Below are positions 7,061 to 14,960 of a stretch of DNA of 25,390 nucleotides, piece by piece. The position numbers were made by a program, and so were the translations under genes. Location of the stretch: contig JAXIHJ010000143.1 in the NCBI GenBank assembly GCA_034189755.1, positions 1 through 25,390 on the forward strand. The letters run 5' to 3'. Position 1 is the first letter of the stretch, and every line of letters begins with the position of its first letter. The notes under the pieces were generated by a model. It was not told where the DNA came from, made no database searches, and was given only the letters and a program-made list of their open reading frames with translations. Source of the DNA: JAXIHJ01 sp034189755 (GTDB lineage Bacteria > Planctomycetota > Phycisphaerae > SM23-33).

Positions 7061-9066
7061 TCGGCCAGGAGTAGTTTCGCCCTGAGCAGCTCGCCGACGG
7101 ACCATGCCTGCGCGATGCATCCGCGTGGTGCGTGCGGCGGATCGCCGTCGAATATTTCGCTGACGAACCCCAGCCCGGCCTCGGCGAGATGCTCGTCCAG
7201 CCAGGCCAGCCACCGCCCGGCCTGTTTGACCGCAGGTGGCGTTGGCCCGTCGGTCTTGAGAACCGCCTCGACAAGCGCCCCGATCAGCCACGGCCAGACG
7301 GTGCCCTGGTGATATGCTCGGTCGCGCGATTCCGGCGGCCCGCCGTAGTGCCGGCAATATTCGGCGTCGTCGGGCGCCAGTGTTCTTGGCCCGCGCGGCG
7401 TCAGAAGTTTCTCGACTACGGTCCGCACCACGGCGGCTTGCTGGTCGGCCGAGAGGGGACTGTAGGGCAGCGAGACGGCGAATATCTGGTTAGGCCTCAG
7501 CGTCGCCGAGGCTGCGCCGTCGGTTACACAGTCGTACAGGCAGTCCAGTTCATCGTTCCAGAACGTTCGCATGAACGCCGGCGCGATAATCTCCGCGCGC
7601 TGGGCGTATATATCGGCGGCGCCGTCGTCCAGTCCTTTGCAGCGGCAGGCCATGATGCGATGGGCGCAGTACCACAGCGCGTTGACCTCGACCGCCTTGC
7701 CGTGCCTTGACGTTACTGGCTTCTCGCCGAGCTTGACGTCCATCCACGTAAGCTGCGTTTTTGCCGAGCCGCCGGCCAGCAGCCCGTCCGCGTCGGCGCG
7801 GATGTCGAAAAGCGTTCCGGCGTTATACGCGTTTAGAATCGTCTTGGCCGCGGGCATGAGCGTCTCTCGCCAGAAAGCCGCATCGGCCGTAGCTGCCATG
7901 TAGCGCTCAGCCGCCACGATGAACCAAAGCGACGTGTCGATGCTGTTGTAGTGAGCCGCCGCCGTATAGTTGTCAAACCGGCTGGGCACCATGCCGTTGG
8001 CTATGTGATTGGCGAACGTGCGGAATACCTGGCGTGCCTCGTCGAACCGTTTTGTCGCCAGCATAAGCCCCGGCAGTGCGATGAAGGCGTCTCGGCCCCA
8101 GTCGGCGAACCAATGGAACCCGGCAAGTATGCTCGCCGAAGGCGCCGCGTTTGGTATGCTTCGCAGGACGACAAACGCATCGCTCGCCCCAGCCAGCCGG
8201 CGTGTGGACTCGTCGGCCTGTGAGCCGATCGACCCGATTAGTCGCCCAAGCCGCTCGCGGCGGCGCGTCATCGTAGTCTGAAAACCCACCGGCAGCGGAT
8301 CGTTCAGGCTCGCCGTTATCTGGCAGGGTATGCCCTCGGCCAGGTCGTAGTCGAAAAACCCGGGCGTGTACAGGTCTTCGAGGCCGTCCTGGCCCCTGGC
8401 TGCGTCAGCGCGATAGAGCAGGCGGCGCCACCATTGCGGCTCGGCGACGAACTGCGCCTCCCGGCTGATAACGTGAAGAACGTGGTCCGATCGCAGGCGG
8501 TCTTGCACGGTAACACCGGCGTCGACGGTTTCGAACGTCATCTGGTGCGGCTCGTCCGCCTTCCGCAGGACGTGGTAATCACGGAGCGCCGCGAACGGCC
8601 TAAGCCGCAATTTCGCCGAACCGCCGTGCAGCGTATAACGCAGCGCCGCGGCGTTGGCGGCCTCGGCGAGGAGTATCTCCTTTACAAGCTCCATCTTGCC
8701 GATGCGAAAGACGAACGTCGGCGCAACGTCGTTGCGGAACTCCAGCAGGTGCACTGCGCCGCGCGGCGAGAATGTTTCGGGGAACTCGTTTGTCGCCGGG
8801 TCGTAGGTTGTGTCGCCGGCGATTATCTGCTCCATCACCGTTGACAATGCGACGACGCGTCCGACCGGCGGGGCGGTTGCAGCCACCAGCAGCCCGTGAT
8901 ACCGGCGCGTGTTGCAGCCGACCACCGTGCCGGATGCGTACGCACCGATTTTGTTCGTCAGCAGCCACTCCTTTTCCAGCAGCGTATCCAGCTCTGCGTC
9001 CTTGCAGCCGACGACGATCGGCGGAGGCAGCACGCCTGTTGCGGGTTCTTCGGCCAATACGCTCAT
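7033..9066 (-). CDS. Glycogen debranching enzyme (amylo-alpha-1,6-glucosidase, GH133-type)
   Basis: Removes alpha-1,6 branch stubs from glycogen-like glucans. It has 677 aa, the size of the bacterial/archaeal short type, which lacks the transferase half of the eukaryotic enzyme. The N-terminal beta-rich domain begins with WLLTNKIGAYASGTVVG (34-50) and CNTRRYHGLLV (51-61), a hallmark of the family. The catalytic (alpha/alpha)6-barrel carries GFHWFADWGRDAFIALPG (316-333). A C-terminal YHQGTVWPWLIGALVEA is also typical. No signal peptide is present, so it is cytosolic. The ATG is preceded by AAGG with a seven-base spacer. It lies 66 bases after the GH57 gene, in line with the glycosyltransferase, supporting one alpha-glucan operon. 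glgX is less likely because GH13 motifs are absent. Confidence 0.93.
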   Translation of the reverse strand: MSVLAEEPATGVLPPPIVVGCKDAELDTLLEKEWLLTNKIGAYASGTVVGCNTRRYHGLLVAATAPPVGRVVALSTVMEQIIAGDTTYDPATNEFPETFSPRGAVHLLEFRNDVAPTFVFRIGKMELVKEILLAEAANAAALRYTLHGGSAKLRLRPFAALRDYHVLRKADEPHQMTFETVDAGVTVQDRLRSDHVLHVISREAQFVAEPQWWRRLLYRADAARGQDGLEDLYTPGFFDYDLAEGIPCQITASLNDPLPVGFQTTMTRRRERLGRLIGSIGSQADESTRRLAGASDAFVVLRSIPNAAPSASILAGFHWFADWGRDAFIALPGLMLATKRFDEARQVFRTFANHIANGMVPSRFDNYTAAAHYNSIDTSLWFIVAAERYMAATADAAFWRETLMPAAKTILNAYNAGTLFDIRADADGLLAGGSAKTQLTWMDVKLGEKPVTSRHGKAVEVNALWYCAHRIMACRCKGLDDGAADIYAQRAEIIAPAFMRTFWNDELDCLYDCVTDGAASATLRPNQIFAVSLPYSPLSADQQAAVVRTVVEKLLTPRGPRTLAPDDAEYCRHYGGPPESRDRAYHQGTVWPWLIGALVEAVLKTDGPTPPAVKQAGRWLAWLDEHLAEAGLGFVSEIFDGDPPHAPRGCIAQAWSVGELLRAKLLLADAQKSSQRV

Positions 9067-9132
9067 ACACTGGCCTTATCGGTTTTAATGCGGCGGTTCA
9101 TGATGTGTTGTGCGCCACGCGGCTTAGAGTTC

Positions 9133-10311
9133 CTAACCGGCTGCGATGCGCCCGCGGATGCTGTCGAGGATGTTCATATAGTTGATGTATGCGTCGTAGG
9201 GGGACTCGTATGGGTTGAAGTACTTATGGACGTCGCCGTCGGCGAACCACTTGGTGCACATGTAATAGAAGTGATCGGAGGTCTGCAACTTTCGCCAGTT
9301 GTCGATGAGAACATCGTCGCCGGTAGCGATAACTTCGTCGGCAAGCCTGTAGATGTCTTGCAGCGCGTTGGACTGCATGCTGTTTCCCAGCCAGGCTGAG
9401 ATATCTCGCTCGGTATCGGCCCATGAGATCATGTGCGGCACGTCAATTTCGCCGGCCGACGGATAGCGTTCGACGGCCTGTGAGACGGTCAGGAAGTCGT
9501 TCTTTCCGGTCTCGAGCACCTTGTCGGGCATAGCCTGGAGGAACTCAAATATGCCAGTCTCCGCCCATTGATGCTCGCCGAACGTTTCGTAATCCATGAA
9601 AAGGTTGCAGACGTAGCCGTTTCCGTTGATCTGGTCCACCCACTGTGCGAACTTTTCCGCCGTCAGCGGCCACTGCGGCCAGGTGCGTTCGCTGAAGCGA
9701 AAAGCAATGTCGTCGCTGAGCCGGTAGTTCTTCATCAGCATTTTCAGTTTGTCGCAGTTTGGCGGCTGGTAGATGAAGTTGGGGCTGCGATAGGCCAGCA
9801 CGTGGTCGGCGCCCTCGGTTAAAACGGTGTCGAACCCCATGTCTTGCACGACACGCGCCACGTCGTTGTTGTATGTCAGCTCGGTGTTGCGGAAGGTTCG
9901 CGGCCGCTGGCCGAACAGCTTCTCCATAAGCTCGCAGTGCTTTTGGGTCTGGGCGATAAACTCCTGGCGATTGTACAGAAAGGCCAGGCTGTGGTAGTAG
10001 GTCTCGGTGATGAACTCCACCGCTCCGGTCTTTGCCAGTTCGACGAAGACTTCCAATACTTCGGGCGCCCACCGCTGAAGCTGCTCGATGATGGTGCCCG
10101 TCAGCGAATAGCTTGCCCGGAACCGGCCTGCGTGTCGCTGGATCAGTTCGAGAATAAGTCGGCCGGCGGGCAGGTAGCATTTCGCCGCGACCTTGCGGCA
10201 GATATCCTCGTTGCAGGCGTCGTCGAAATAGTTCGCCCCGCTGTCGAAGATGCTGTACCGCTGAAGCCTAAACGGCTGATGCACCTGAAAATAGAATACT
10301 ACTGACGCCAT
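9133..10311 (-). CDS. Glycoside hydrolase family 57 alpha-amylase / glucanotransferase-like protein
   Basis: GH57 enzymes cleave or transfer alpha-glucans through a retaining mechanism. Seen here: conserved region 1 HQPFR (11-15); the nucleophile region FRNTELTY with E144; and the acid/base region MDYETFGEHQW with D240. Both catalytic acids are present. The 392-aa length is on the short side, close to the alpha-amylase-like members and shorter than the branching or 4-alpha-glucanotransferase types with extra C-terminal domains, so the exact activity is open. There is no signal peptide, so it is cytosolic. It lies 21 bases after the glycosyltransferase stop and 66 before the debranching enzyme, consistent with co-transcription and a role in turning over or shaping intracellular glycogen. 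Confidence 0.92.
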   Translation of the reverse strand: MASVVFYFQVHQPFRLQRYSIFDSGANYFDDACNEDICRKVAAKCYLPAGRLILELIQRHAGRFRASYSLTGTIIEQLQRWAPEVLEVFVELAKTGAVEFITETYYHSLAFLYNRQEFIAQTQKHCELMEKLFGQRPRTFRNTELTYNNDVARVVQDMGFDTVLTEGADHVLAYRSPNFIYQPPNCDKLKMLMKNYRLSDDIAFRFSERTWPQWPLTAEKFAQWVDQINGNGYVCNLFMDYETFGEHQWAETGIFEFLQAMPDKVLETGKNDFLTVSQAVERYPSAGEIDVPHMISWADTERDISAWLGNSMQSNALQDIYRLADEVIATGDDVLIDNWRKLQTSDHFYYMCTKWFADGDVHKYFNPYESPYDAYINYMNILDSIRGRIAAG

Positions 10312-10332
10312 AACTTGGCTGCCTGAAAGAGG

Positions 10333-11673
10333 TTAGGGGCTTTTGGCCTGTCCGGCCGCCGCCAGCGCGTCGTAGATTTTCCTGATTTTCAGGGCGCTGT
10401 CCCGCCATGAGAGTTTGTGCAGTTCAATGTGCCCGTGCTGGCGCAGCGTTCGCTGAAGTGGCGGGTGGCGCAGTACGGCCAGGACCTTGTTGGCGATTTC
10501 GTCGGTGTCCCAGAAATCCACCTTCAGCACGTGCGTTAGCACCTCTGAGACGCCGGACTGCCTGGAGATAATAACCGGCACGTTGTGCGACAGCGCCTCC
10601 AGCGGCGCGATGCCGAACGGCTCGGAGACGCTCGGCATGACGTACAGGTCGGCTATCTGGAAGACGCGTTCCAGGTCGTTACCGTGCAGAAAGCCCGTAA
10701 AGGTTACGTATCGCTGTAGGCCCATGGCCTTGGCCTGTTCGATGCACCGCTGGATCATGTCGCCGCTGCCGGCCATGATGAATCGAACGTCCTTGAACTT
10801 CTCGACGACTTTCTTGGCCGCGCGGAGAAAATAATCCGGGCCTTTCTGCATTGTCAGCCGCCCGAGAAACAGCACGATTTTTTCGTTGGTGCGGATAGGC
10901 TGCATCTGCCAGTTGTCCACAGCCGGCGCTTCGACGGCGTTGTAGACCACGTCGATCTTTTTCGGATCGACACCGTAGCGTGACGTGATAATGTTCCTGG
11001 TCATATAGCTGACGCAGATCAGGCGGCTGGCGCCGTGCATGCCTGCCCGCTCGATATCGTAAATCTGCTGATTGACGTTCGCGCCGGCGCGGTCGAACTC
11101 GGTGCTGTGGATGTGCACCACCAGCGGTTTCCGCATGGCGGCGGCCACGGCGAAGCCGGCCGGGAACGTCATCCAGTCGTGGGCGTGCACGACGTCGAAT
11201 TGCTCGGATTGGGCCAGTTCGACGGCCAGGCGGGCGTAGCGGTGCACCTCGGCCATGAGATCGCCGGTGTAATTTTCCCCGCCGGCGGTGCAAAACGTTC
11301 CGGCCAGCACCTTCATTGCGGCGGCCTCGTCGGGGCCCTTCCGGTCCTGCGGGCCGGGCGGCGGCTGGGCCTGCTGCTCCATGTCGCCCAGTTCTCGCAG
11401 CGCCTGCTGGTATGTCTCTGTCGTGCCGTATGGCTGAAGCACAGCCGGCAGGTGATGAAGCTCCATGTGACTGAAGACGCTCGTCGTTTCCGCCAGGTCG
11501 GCGGTGGTGCGAAGTTTCACGCCGCTGGGACCGCTGACGGGCAGCGCCGTAGGCAGCACGAAGCATACGCCGACACCGATTTCGTCCAGCGCCTTGGTCA
11601 GCCCGTAACAAGCCGTACCCAGCCCGCCGCTGATCTGCGGCGGGAATTCCCAGCCGAGCATGAAGACTCTCAT
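10333..11673 (-). CDS. Glycogen-synthase-like glycosyltransferase (GT4/GT5 fold)
   Basis: Probably extends or builds an alpha-glucan from a nucleotide sugar. The chosen start gives MRVFMLGWEFPPQISGGLGT, the typical N-terminus with its glycine-rich loop. VVHAHDW (162-168), GRLTMQKG (271-278) and the EX7E motif EPFGIAPLE (E351, E359) complete a GT-B fold of 446 aa. The frame stays open upstream to an ATG at 11787, but that extra stretch looks like untranslated DNA and contains a good promoter (11716-11744), so I chose 11673. The gene is first in the unit with GH57 and the debranching enzyme. An unusual proline/glutamine-rich stretch (about 99-112) lies in the N-terminal domain. A trehalose- or other disaccharide-forming activity cannot be excluded. 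Confidence 0.9.
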   Translation of the reverse strand: MRVFMLGWEFPPQISGGLGTACYGLTKALDEIGVGVCFVLPTALPVSGPSGVKLRTTADLAETTSVFSHMELHHLPAVLQPYGTTETYQQALRELGDMEQQAQPPPGPQDRKGPDEAAAMKVLAGTFCTAGGENYTGDLMAEVHRYARLAVELAQSEQFDVVHAHDWMTFPAGFAVAAAMRKPLVVHIHSTEFDRAGANVNQQIYDIERAGMHGASRLICVSYMTRNIITSRYGVDPKKIDVVYNAVEAPAVDNWQMQPIRTNEKIVLFLGRLTMQKGPDYFLRAAKKVVEKFKDVRFIMAGSGDMIQRCIEQAKAMGLQRYVTFTGFLHGNDLERVFQIADLYVMPSVSEPFGIAPLEALSHNVPVIISRQSGVSEVLTHVLKVDFWDTDEIANKVLAVLRHPPLQRTLRQHGHIELHKLSWRDSALKIRKIYDALAAAGQAKSP

Positions 11674-11715
11674 TGCCTTTTCCCGCAAAATAACAAAGGC
11701 CCCAAACCAGGAGGT

Positions 11716-11744
11716 ATTATATTGCGGCAGGCCCCCTTTTGAAA
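11716..11744 (-). promoter_or_regulatory. Promoter of the glycosyltransferase-GH57-debranching operon
   Basis: On the - strand, TTTCAA (11744-11739) and a perfect TATAAT (11721-11716) are separated by 17 bp. The predicted start is about 11709, giving a leader of about 36 bases before the ATG at 11673. It supports the shorter glycosyltransferase start and makes the alpha-glucan genes a unit separate from pyrD. Confidence 0.6.
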
Positions 11745-11753
11745 GTGGCTGTT

Positions 11754-11792
11754 TTTCGGCGGGTGCATGTTTCGCCGAAACCTGCATGCACC
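11754..11792. repeat. Two interleaved inverted repeats upstream of the alpha-glucan promoter
   Basis: Dyad A is TTTCGGCG (11754-11761) with CGCCGAAA (11773-11780). Dyad B is GGTGCATG (11762-11769) with CATGCACC (11785-11792). All four arms are perfect 8-mers, and the dyads overlap so that, as RNA, they are mutually exclusive. On the + strand dyad B is followed by six T (11793-11798). They lie upstream of the promoter and after the pyrD stop, so they may be a regulator-binding site or a transcription boundary. Confidence 0.55.
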
Positions 11793-11831
11793 TTTTTTAA
11801 CAACGCCAAACGGCAAGCCCCCTTGTTGTAA

Positions 11832-12791
11832 CTACGTCTCCAGTGCGCCGATAATGTCGCGGACGCTGCCGTGGCCGTGGCGGCGGAGGTAGTCGGCGAT
11901 ACCGTCGCGGATTTCTACCGTGCATGCGGGGTCTACAAACAAGGCCGTGCCGACGGCCAGCCCCGTCGCGCCGGCCAGCAGGAACTCCAGCGCGTCGCGG
12001 GCGTACTGGATGCCGCCCATGCCGATAATCGGCACGCCGGCGGGCCCGGCTACCTGCGTATAGACGCGATGGACCATGTTTACCGCAACGGGGCGGATGG
12101 CCGGGCCTGAAAGGCCGCCCGTAACGTTGGCAAGGACGGGCCGGCGGGTCTCGACGTCTATCGCCATTGCCGTCAGCGTGTTGATAAGGCTAAGTGCGTC
12201 GGCGCCGGCGTCGACGGCGGCTGAAGCGATAACCGCGATGTCGGTTACGTTCGGCGAGAGCTTCACTATCAGTATGTTCTTGCGGCAGACGGCCCGCAGT
12301 TCGGCCGTAATCTCACTTACCTGCGCCGCGTCGGTGCCGAACTGGATGCCGCCGGCGGTAACGTTCGGGCAGGAGATGTTCAGCTCGACGCCGCGAACGA
12401 CCTTTACGTCCTCCAGCGCCGAGGCCACCGCGAGGTAATCGTCTGTGGTCTGCCCGGCGACGTTGACGAAGACCGGAACGGACAGCGATTCGAGCTGAGG
12501 TACTTTTTCCCGCAAAAAGACGTCCAGCCCCACGTTGGCCAGGCCGATGGCGTTCAACATGCCGGCACGGGTCTCGACCACGCGGGGATATTCGTTGCCC
12601 GTCCGAGGCCGGTGCGTAATCGACTTCGTAACGAACGCGCCGAGCTGCTTTAGGTCGACGAAGTCGGCGTACTCCGCCGCGTACCCGCACGTGCCGCTGG
12701 CCGTCATCAGCGGATTTGCCAACTCAACGCCGGCGATGTCTACGCTAAGGTCGGGCGGAGGCTCCACGTTGGTCTGAGGCTCTTTTTTCAC
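11832..12791 (-). CDS. pyrD: Dihydroorotate dehydrogenase, class 1B-like catalytic subunit
   Basis: Oxidises dihydroorotate to orotate in pyrimidine synthesis using FMN. The class 1 cysteine is in ELNISCPNV (C141). Other family marks are NPLMTASGTCGY (26-37), KSITHRPRTGNEYPR (56-70), IVKLSPNV (175-182), NTLTAMAID and PIIGMGGI (255-262). It has 319 aa with no membrane-targeting N-terminus, which argues against the quinone-linked class 2. The GTG start overlaps the TGA of aroB (GTGA), so translation is coupled. Class 1B enzymes normally need the PyrK electron-transfer subunit, and pyrK is often next to pyrD; it is absent here, so it must be elsewhere or another acceptor is used. Confidence 0.95.
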   Translation of the reverse strand: MKKEPQTNVEPPPDLSVDIAGVELANPLMTASGTCGYAAEYADFVDLKQLGAFVTKSITHRPRTGNEYPRVVETRAGMLNAIGLANVGLDVFLREKVPQLESLSVPVFVNVAGQTTDDYLAVASALEDVKVVRGVELNISCPNVTAGGIQFGTDAAQVSEITAELRAVCRKNILIVKLSPNVTDIAVIASAAVDAGADALSLINTLTAMAIDVETRRPVLANVTGGLSGPAIRPVAVNMVHRVYTQVAGPAGVPIIGMGGIQYARDALEFLLAGATGLAVGTALFVDPACTVEIRDGIADYLRRHGHGSVRDIIGALET

Positions 12792-13879
12792 TGTAGTTCG
12801 CGGATTACCTTTCGGACCTGTTCGGGCGTAACGTCGTCGAAGACGTCAACCGCACCAAGCCGCGTCGGCAGAACCATTCGCACCTTTCCGCCGCGGACCT
12901 TCTTGTCGTGCTGCATGGCCAGCCAGATCTGCTCGGCGTCCAGGCCGGCCAGTCGCACCGGCAGGCCGAGCAGCCCCAGCAGCTTCTCGACGCGCTCGGC
13001 GTCCCGGAGTTTGATTAATTTGCGGTGGACGGCCATCCGGCAGGCGGCGGCCATGCCGATTGCGACGGCCTGGCCGTGGCCGATGTTCCGGTAGCCGACG
13101 GTTACCTCGATTGCGTGGCCGACGGTGTGCCCGAGGTTCAGGTGCGACCGCACGCCGGTCTCCCGCTCGTCGTCGGATACCACGGCGGCCTTTATCGCGA
13201 CGTTGCGGGCGATAAGCTCGCCCATGACGTCGGGCCGGCAGGCGAGAATCGCATCGGCGTTTTCCTCCAGCAGCACCAGCAGTTCGGCGTCGCGGATGAC
13301 GGCGTGTTTGACGCACTCGGCCAGCCCCGAAGCCGTCTGCTCCGGCGGCAGGGTCGTGAGCGTCTCGGTGTCGATTAGCACGCCGGCGGGCTGATGGAAC
13401 GCGCCGATCAGGTTCTTGCCGGCCGGATGGTCCACAGCCGTCTTGCCGCCTACCGAGGCGTCCACGTCCGCCAGCAGCGTGGTTGGACATTGCAGCCATC
13501 TCAGCCCGCGCAGCGCCGTAGCCGCAACGAACCCGGCTACGTCGCCGACAACGCCGCCGCCCAGCGCGACAACCAGGCTGTCGCGGTCGATAGGCGGCGA
13601 CAGGGCCAGCAGCTCATCGAGCAGCCGCCCGTAGGTGGCGAGCGTCTTGTGCTGCTCGCCGGCGGCAAAACTCAGCAGCGAGGCCGTCATGCCGGCATCG
13701 CCGAGCGAGCCGATAGCCCGCTCGCCGTAGAGCCGCGCCACCTGCGTGTCGGAGACGACCACCGCGTTCGATACGGAGTCCAGACCGGCTGCAAACGCCC
13801 CGAGCGTATTCAATTCGCCCGGCCCGATGCGCACCTCGTAGCTGCGACTGCCCAGATCAACCGTTACGGTTCGCTGCAT
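12788..13879 (-). CDS. aroB: 3-dehydroquinate synthase
   Basis: Second step of the shikimate pathway: converts DAHP to 3-dehydroquinate using NAD and a divalent metal. Seen: GGGVVGD nucleotide-binding loop (107-113), PTTLLADVDASVGGKTAVD (132-150), and the expected metal ligands E188 (LAECVKHA), H251 (LGHTVGHAIE) and H268 (IGHGQAV). The start chosen gives MQRTVTVDLG and 363 aa, the usual length. The frame is open further to 13960, but that extension only repeats the end of the preceding gene in another frame. Its start overlaps the lipoprotein gene by 23 bases and its end overlaps pyrD, forming a tight three-gene unit. Confidence 0.95.
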   Translation of the reverse strand: MQRTVTVDLGSRSYEVRIGPGELNTLGAFAAGLDSVSNAVVVSDTQVARLYGERAIGSLGDAGMTASLLSFAAGEQHKTLATYGRLLDELLALSPPIDRDSLVVALGGGVVGDVAGFVAATALRGLRWLQCPTTLLADVDASVGGKTAVDHPAGKNLIGAFHQPAGVLIDTETLTTLPPEQTASGLAECVKHAVIRDAELLVLLEENADAILACRPDVMGELIARNVAIKAAVVSDDERETGVRSHLNLGHTVGHAIEVTVGYRNIGHGQAVAIGMAAACRMAVHRKLIKLRDAERVEKLLGLLGLPVRLAGLDAEQIWLAMQHDKKVRGGKVRMVLPTRLGAVDVFDDVTPEQVRKVIRELQ

Positions 13880-14873
13880 CTTTGTTTTTGCTTTCTTCTT
13901 TATACCGCCTGACGGCCTCCCGCAGCAGCGGGTCCACGTTGGCCGATGAGTCGTTTTCATCGCCCCGCCGCGGCGCAGCGGGCGGCGATTCGCCGACGGT
14001 GCGGGCCTGAATGCGTCTGGCCTTGCGAGTGTGCAGTTTCAAAAAGATGTACACCAGGGCCAGCAGAATCACCCCGCCGAAGATGAGCATAATTTTCGGC
14101 GGCATCGGCAGTGGCGACGCCAGGTCCCAGCCGGCGGGCGTAAGCTGCCAGGTAAGGACGACCGGGAAGTCGCGATCATCGCCCTGGTGGTCTTTATCGC
14201 GATAGACCTTGTAGAACACGCCGGCGAGGTCCACGCGCTCGGCCTGAACGTTGTACGACGTTTGCTCCTCCGGCGGCGCCTGTCCCGACGTTTGGCAGAA
14301 GGCCGGCTCGACGATGGAGAGCACTCGTATCGGCTGGTCGGCCGTCCGGCCGGGGGGCTCCGCCGGCACGAGGCAGTCCAGTATCCACACCGGCCTGTCC
14401 GGAGGCCACCACATCGAAGGCGTCAGGCCGTGGCCGGGGCTTATTCGCTTGACGGTATAAATGCGGGCCGGCAGCCGGATTGGCCGGCCGCGGTAGTGCT
14501 GCGGCCTTTGAAGCAGGTTCGCGTAGTCCGGCTGGTCAAGCGCCTTGAACTGTTCGGCATTCAGTTCGGGCAGCTTGGCCGTGCGGGCGAGCATCATGTA
14601 CAGGCCGGTTTCGTCCAGTTGCCTGTCGCGGTCGACAACGGCTGACAGAATCTGCCTTTCCTTTTCGGTCAGTTTCAGGGCCTCGGCCAGCGGGCCGCCT
14701 TCGAGCGCGTGCCCAGGCTCACGCGGGGCGGCGTCGGTCGCAGCCGGCGGCGACACTGCGCAGCCGGCGGAAAATACCGCAAGCAACACCGGCAACCAGC
14801 CGGCCGCTGCACAAACGCCGCGAACCTTTTTGCCGGTTTTGCCAGTTTTGTCAGTAATGTTCAGAGGGGTCAT
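13857..14873 (-). CDS. Lipoprotein with C-terminal membrane helix, unknown function
   Basis: Unrecognised 338-aa envelope protein. A long polar N-terminus (1-25) leads to a hydrophobic segment and a lipobox SAGC (35-38), so lipidation at C38 is likely. The middle contains a helical region (about 60-115) and a beta-rich part starting RGRPIRLPARIYTV (128-141) that might be an OB-like fold. A membrane helix at about 261-280 and a basic cytoplasmic tail (about 280-338) end the protein. It is first in the unit with aroB and pyrD, behind the best promoter of the window, which would make an almost leaderless mRNA. No other in-frame start is plausible before the signal. The tie to aroB is positional only. 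Confidence 0.78.
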   Translation of the reverse strand: MTPLNITDKTGKTGKKVRGVCAAAGWLPVLLAVFSAGCAVSPPAATDAAPREPGHALEGGPLAEALKLTEKERQILSAVVDRDRQLDETGLYMMLARTAKLPELNAEQFKALDQPDYANLLQRPQHYRGRPIRLPARIYTVKRISPGHGLTPSMWWPPDRPVWILDCLVPAEPPGRTADQPIRVLSIVEPAFCQTSGQAPPEEQTSYNVQAERVDLAGVFYKVYRDKDHQGDDRDFPVVLTWQLTPAGWDLASPLPMPPKIMLIFGGVILLALVYIFLKLHTRKARRIQARTVGESPPAAPRRGDENDSSANVDPLLREAVRRYKEESKNKDAANRNG

Positions 14874-14881
14874 AAGTTGTG

Positions 14882-14910
14882 ATTCTACGCCGGCCGGTGG
14901 GTCCTGTCAA
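14882..14910 (-). promoter_or_regulatory. Strong sigma-70-type promoter of the lipoprotein-aroB-pyrD unit
   Basis: On the - strand, a perfect TTGACA (14910-14905), a 17-bp spacer and TAGAAT (14887-14882). The transcript should begin at about 14875, two bases before the ATG at 14873. No Shine-Dalgarno lies between them. Confidence 0.7.
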
Positions 14911-14960
14911 AGCCGGCGTTTCAGGCGGAAAGCGGGATGAGAGACCAGTTACCTGCGATT

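Noticed and set aside
11674..11787. 38-residue N-terminal extension of the glycosyltransferase
   Set aside because: It contains the TATAAT promoter and inverted-repeat DNA, and the family starts at MRVFMLGWEF.
11754..11792. H-type pseudoknot formed by both dyads at once
   Set aside because: There is no base left to span one 8-bp stem, so the two stems cannot form together without opening.
13880..13960. 27-residue N-terminal extension of AroB
   Set aside because: It lies inside the lipoprotein gene in another frame and does not resemble AroB.
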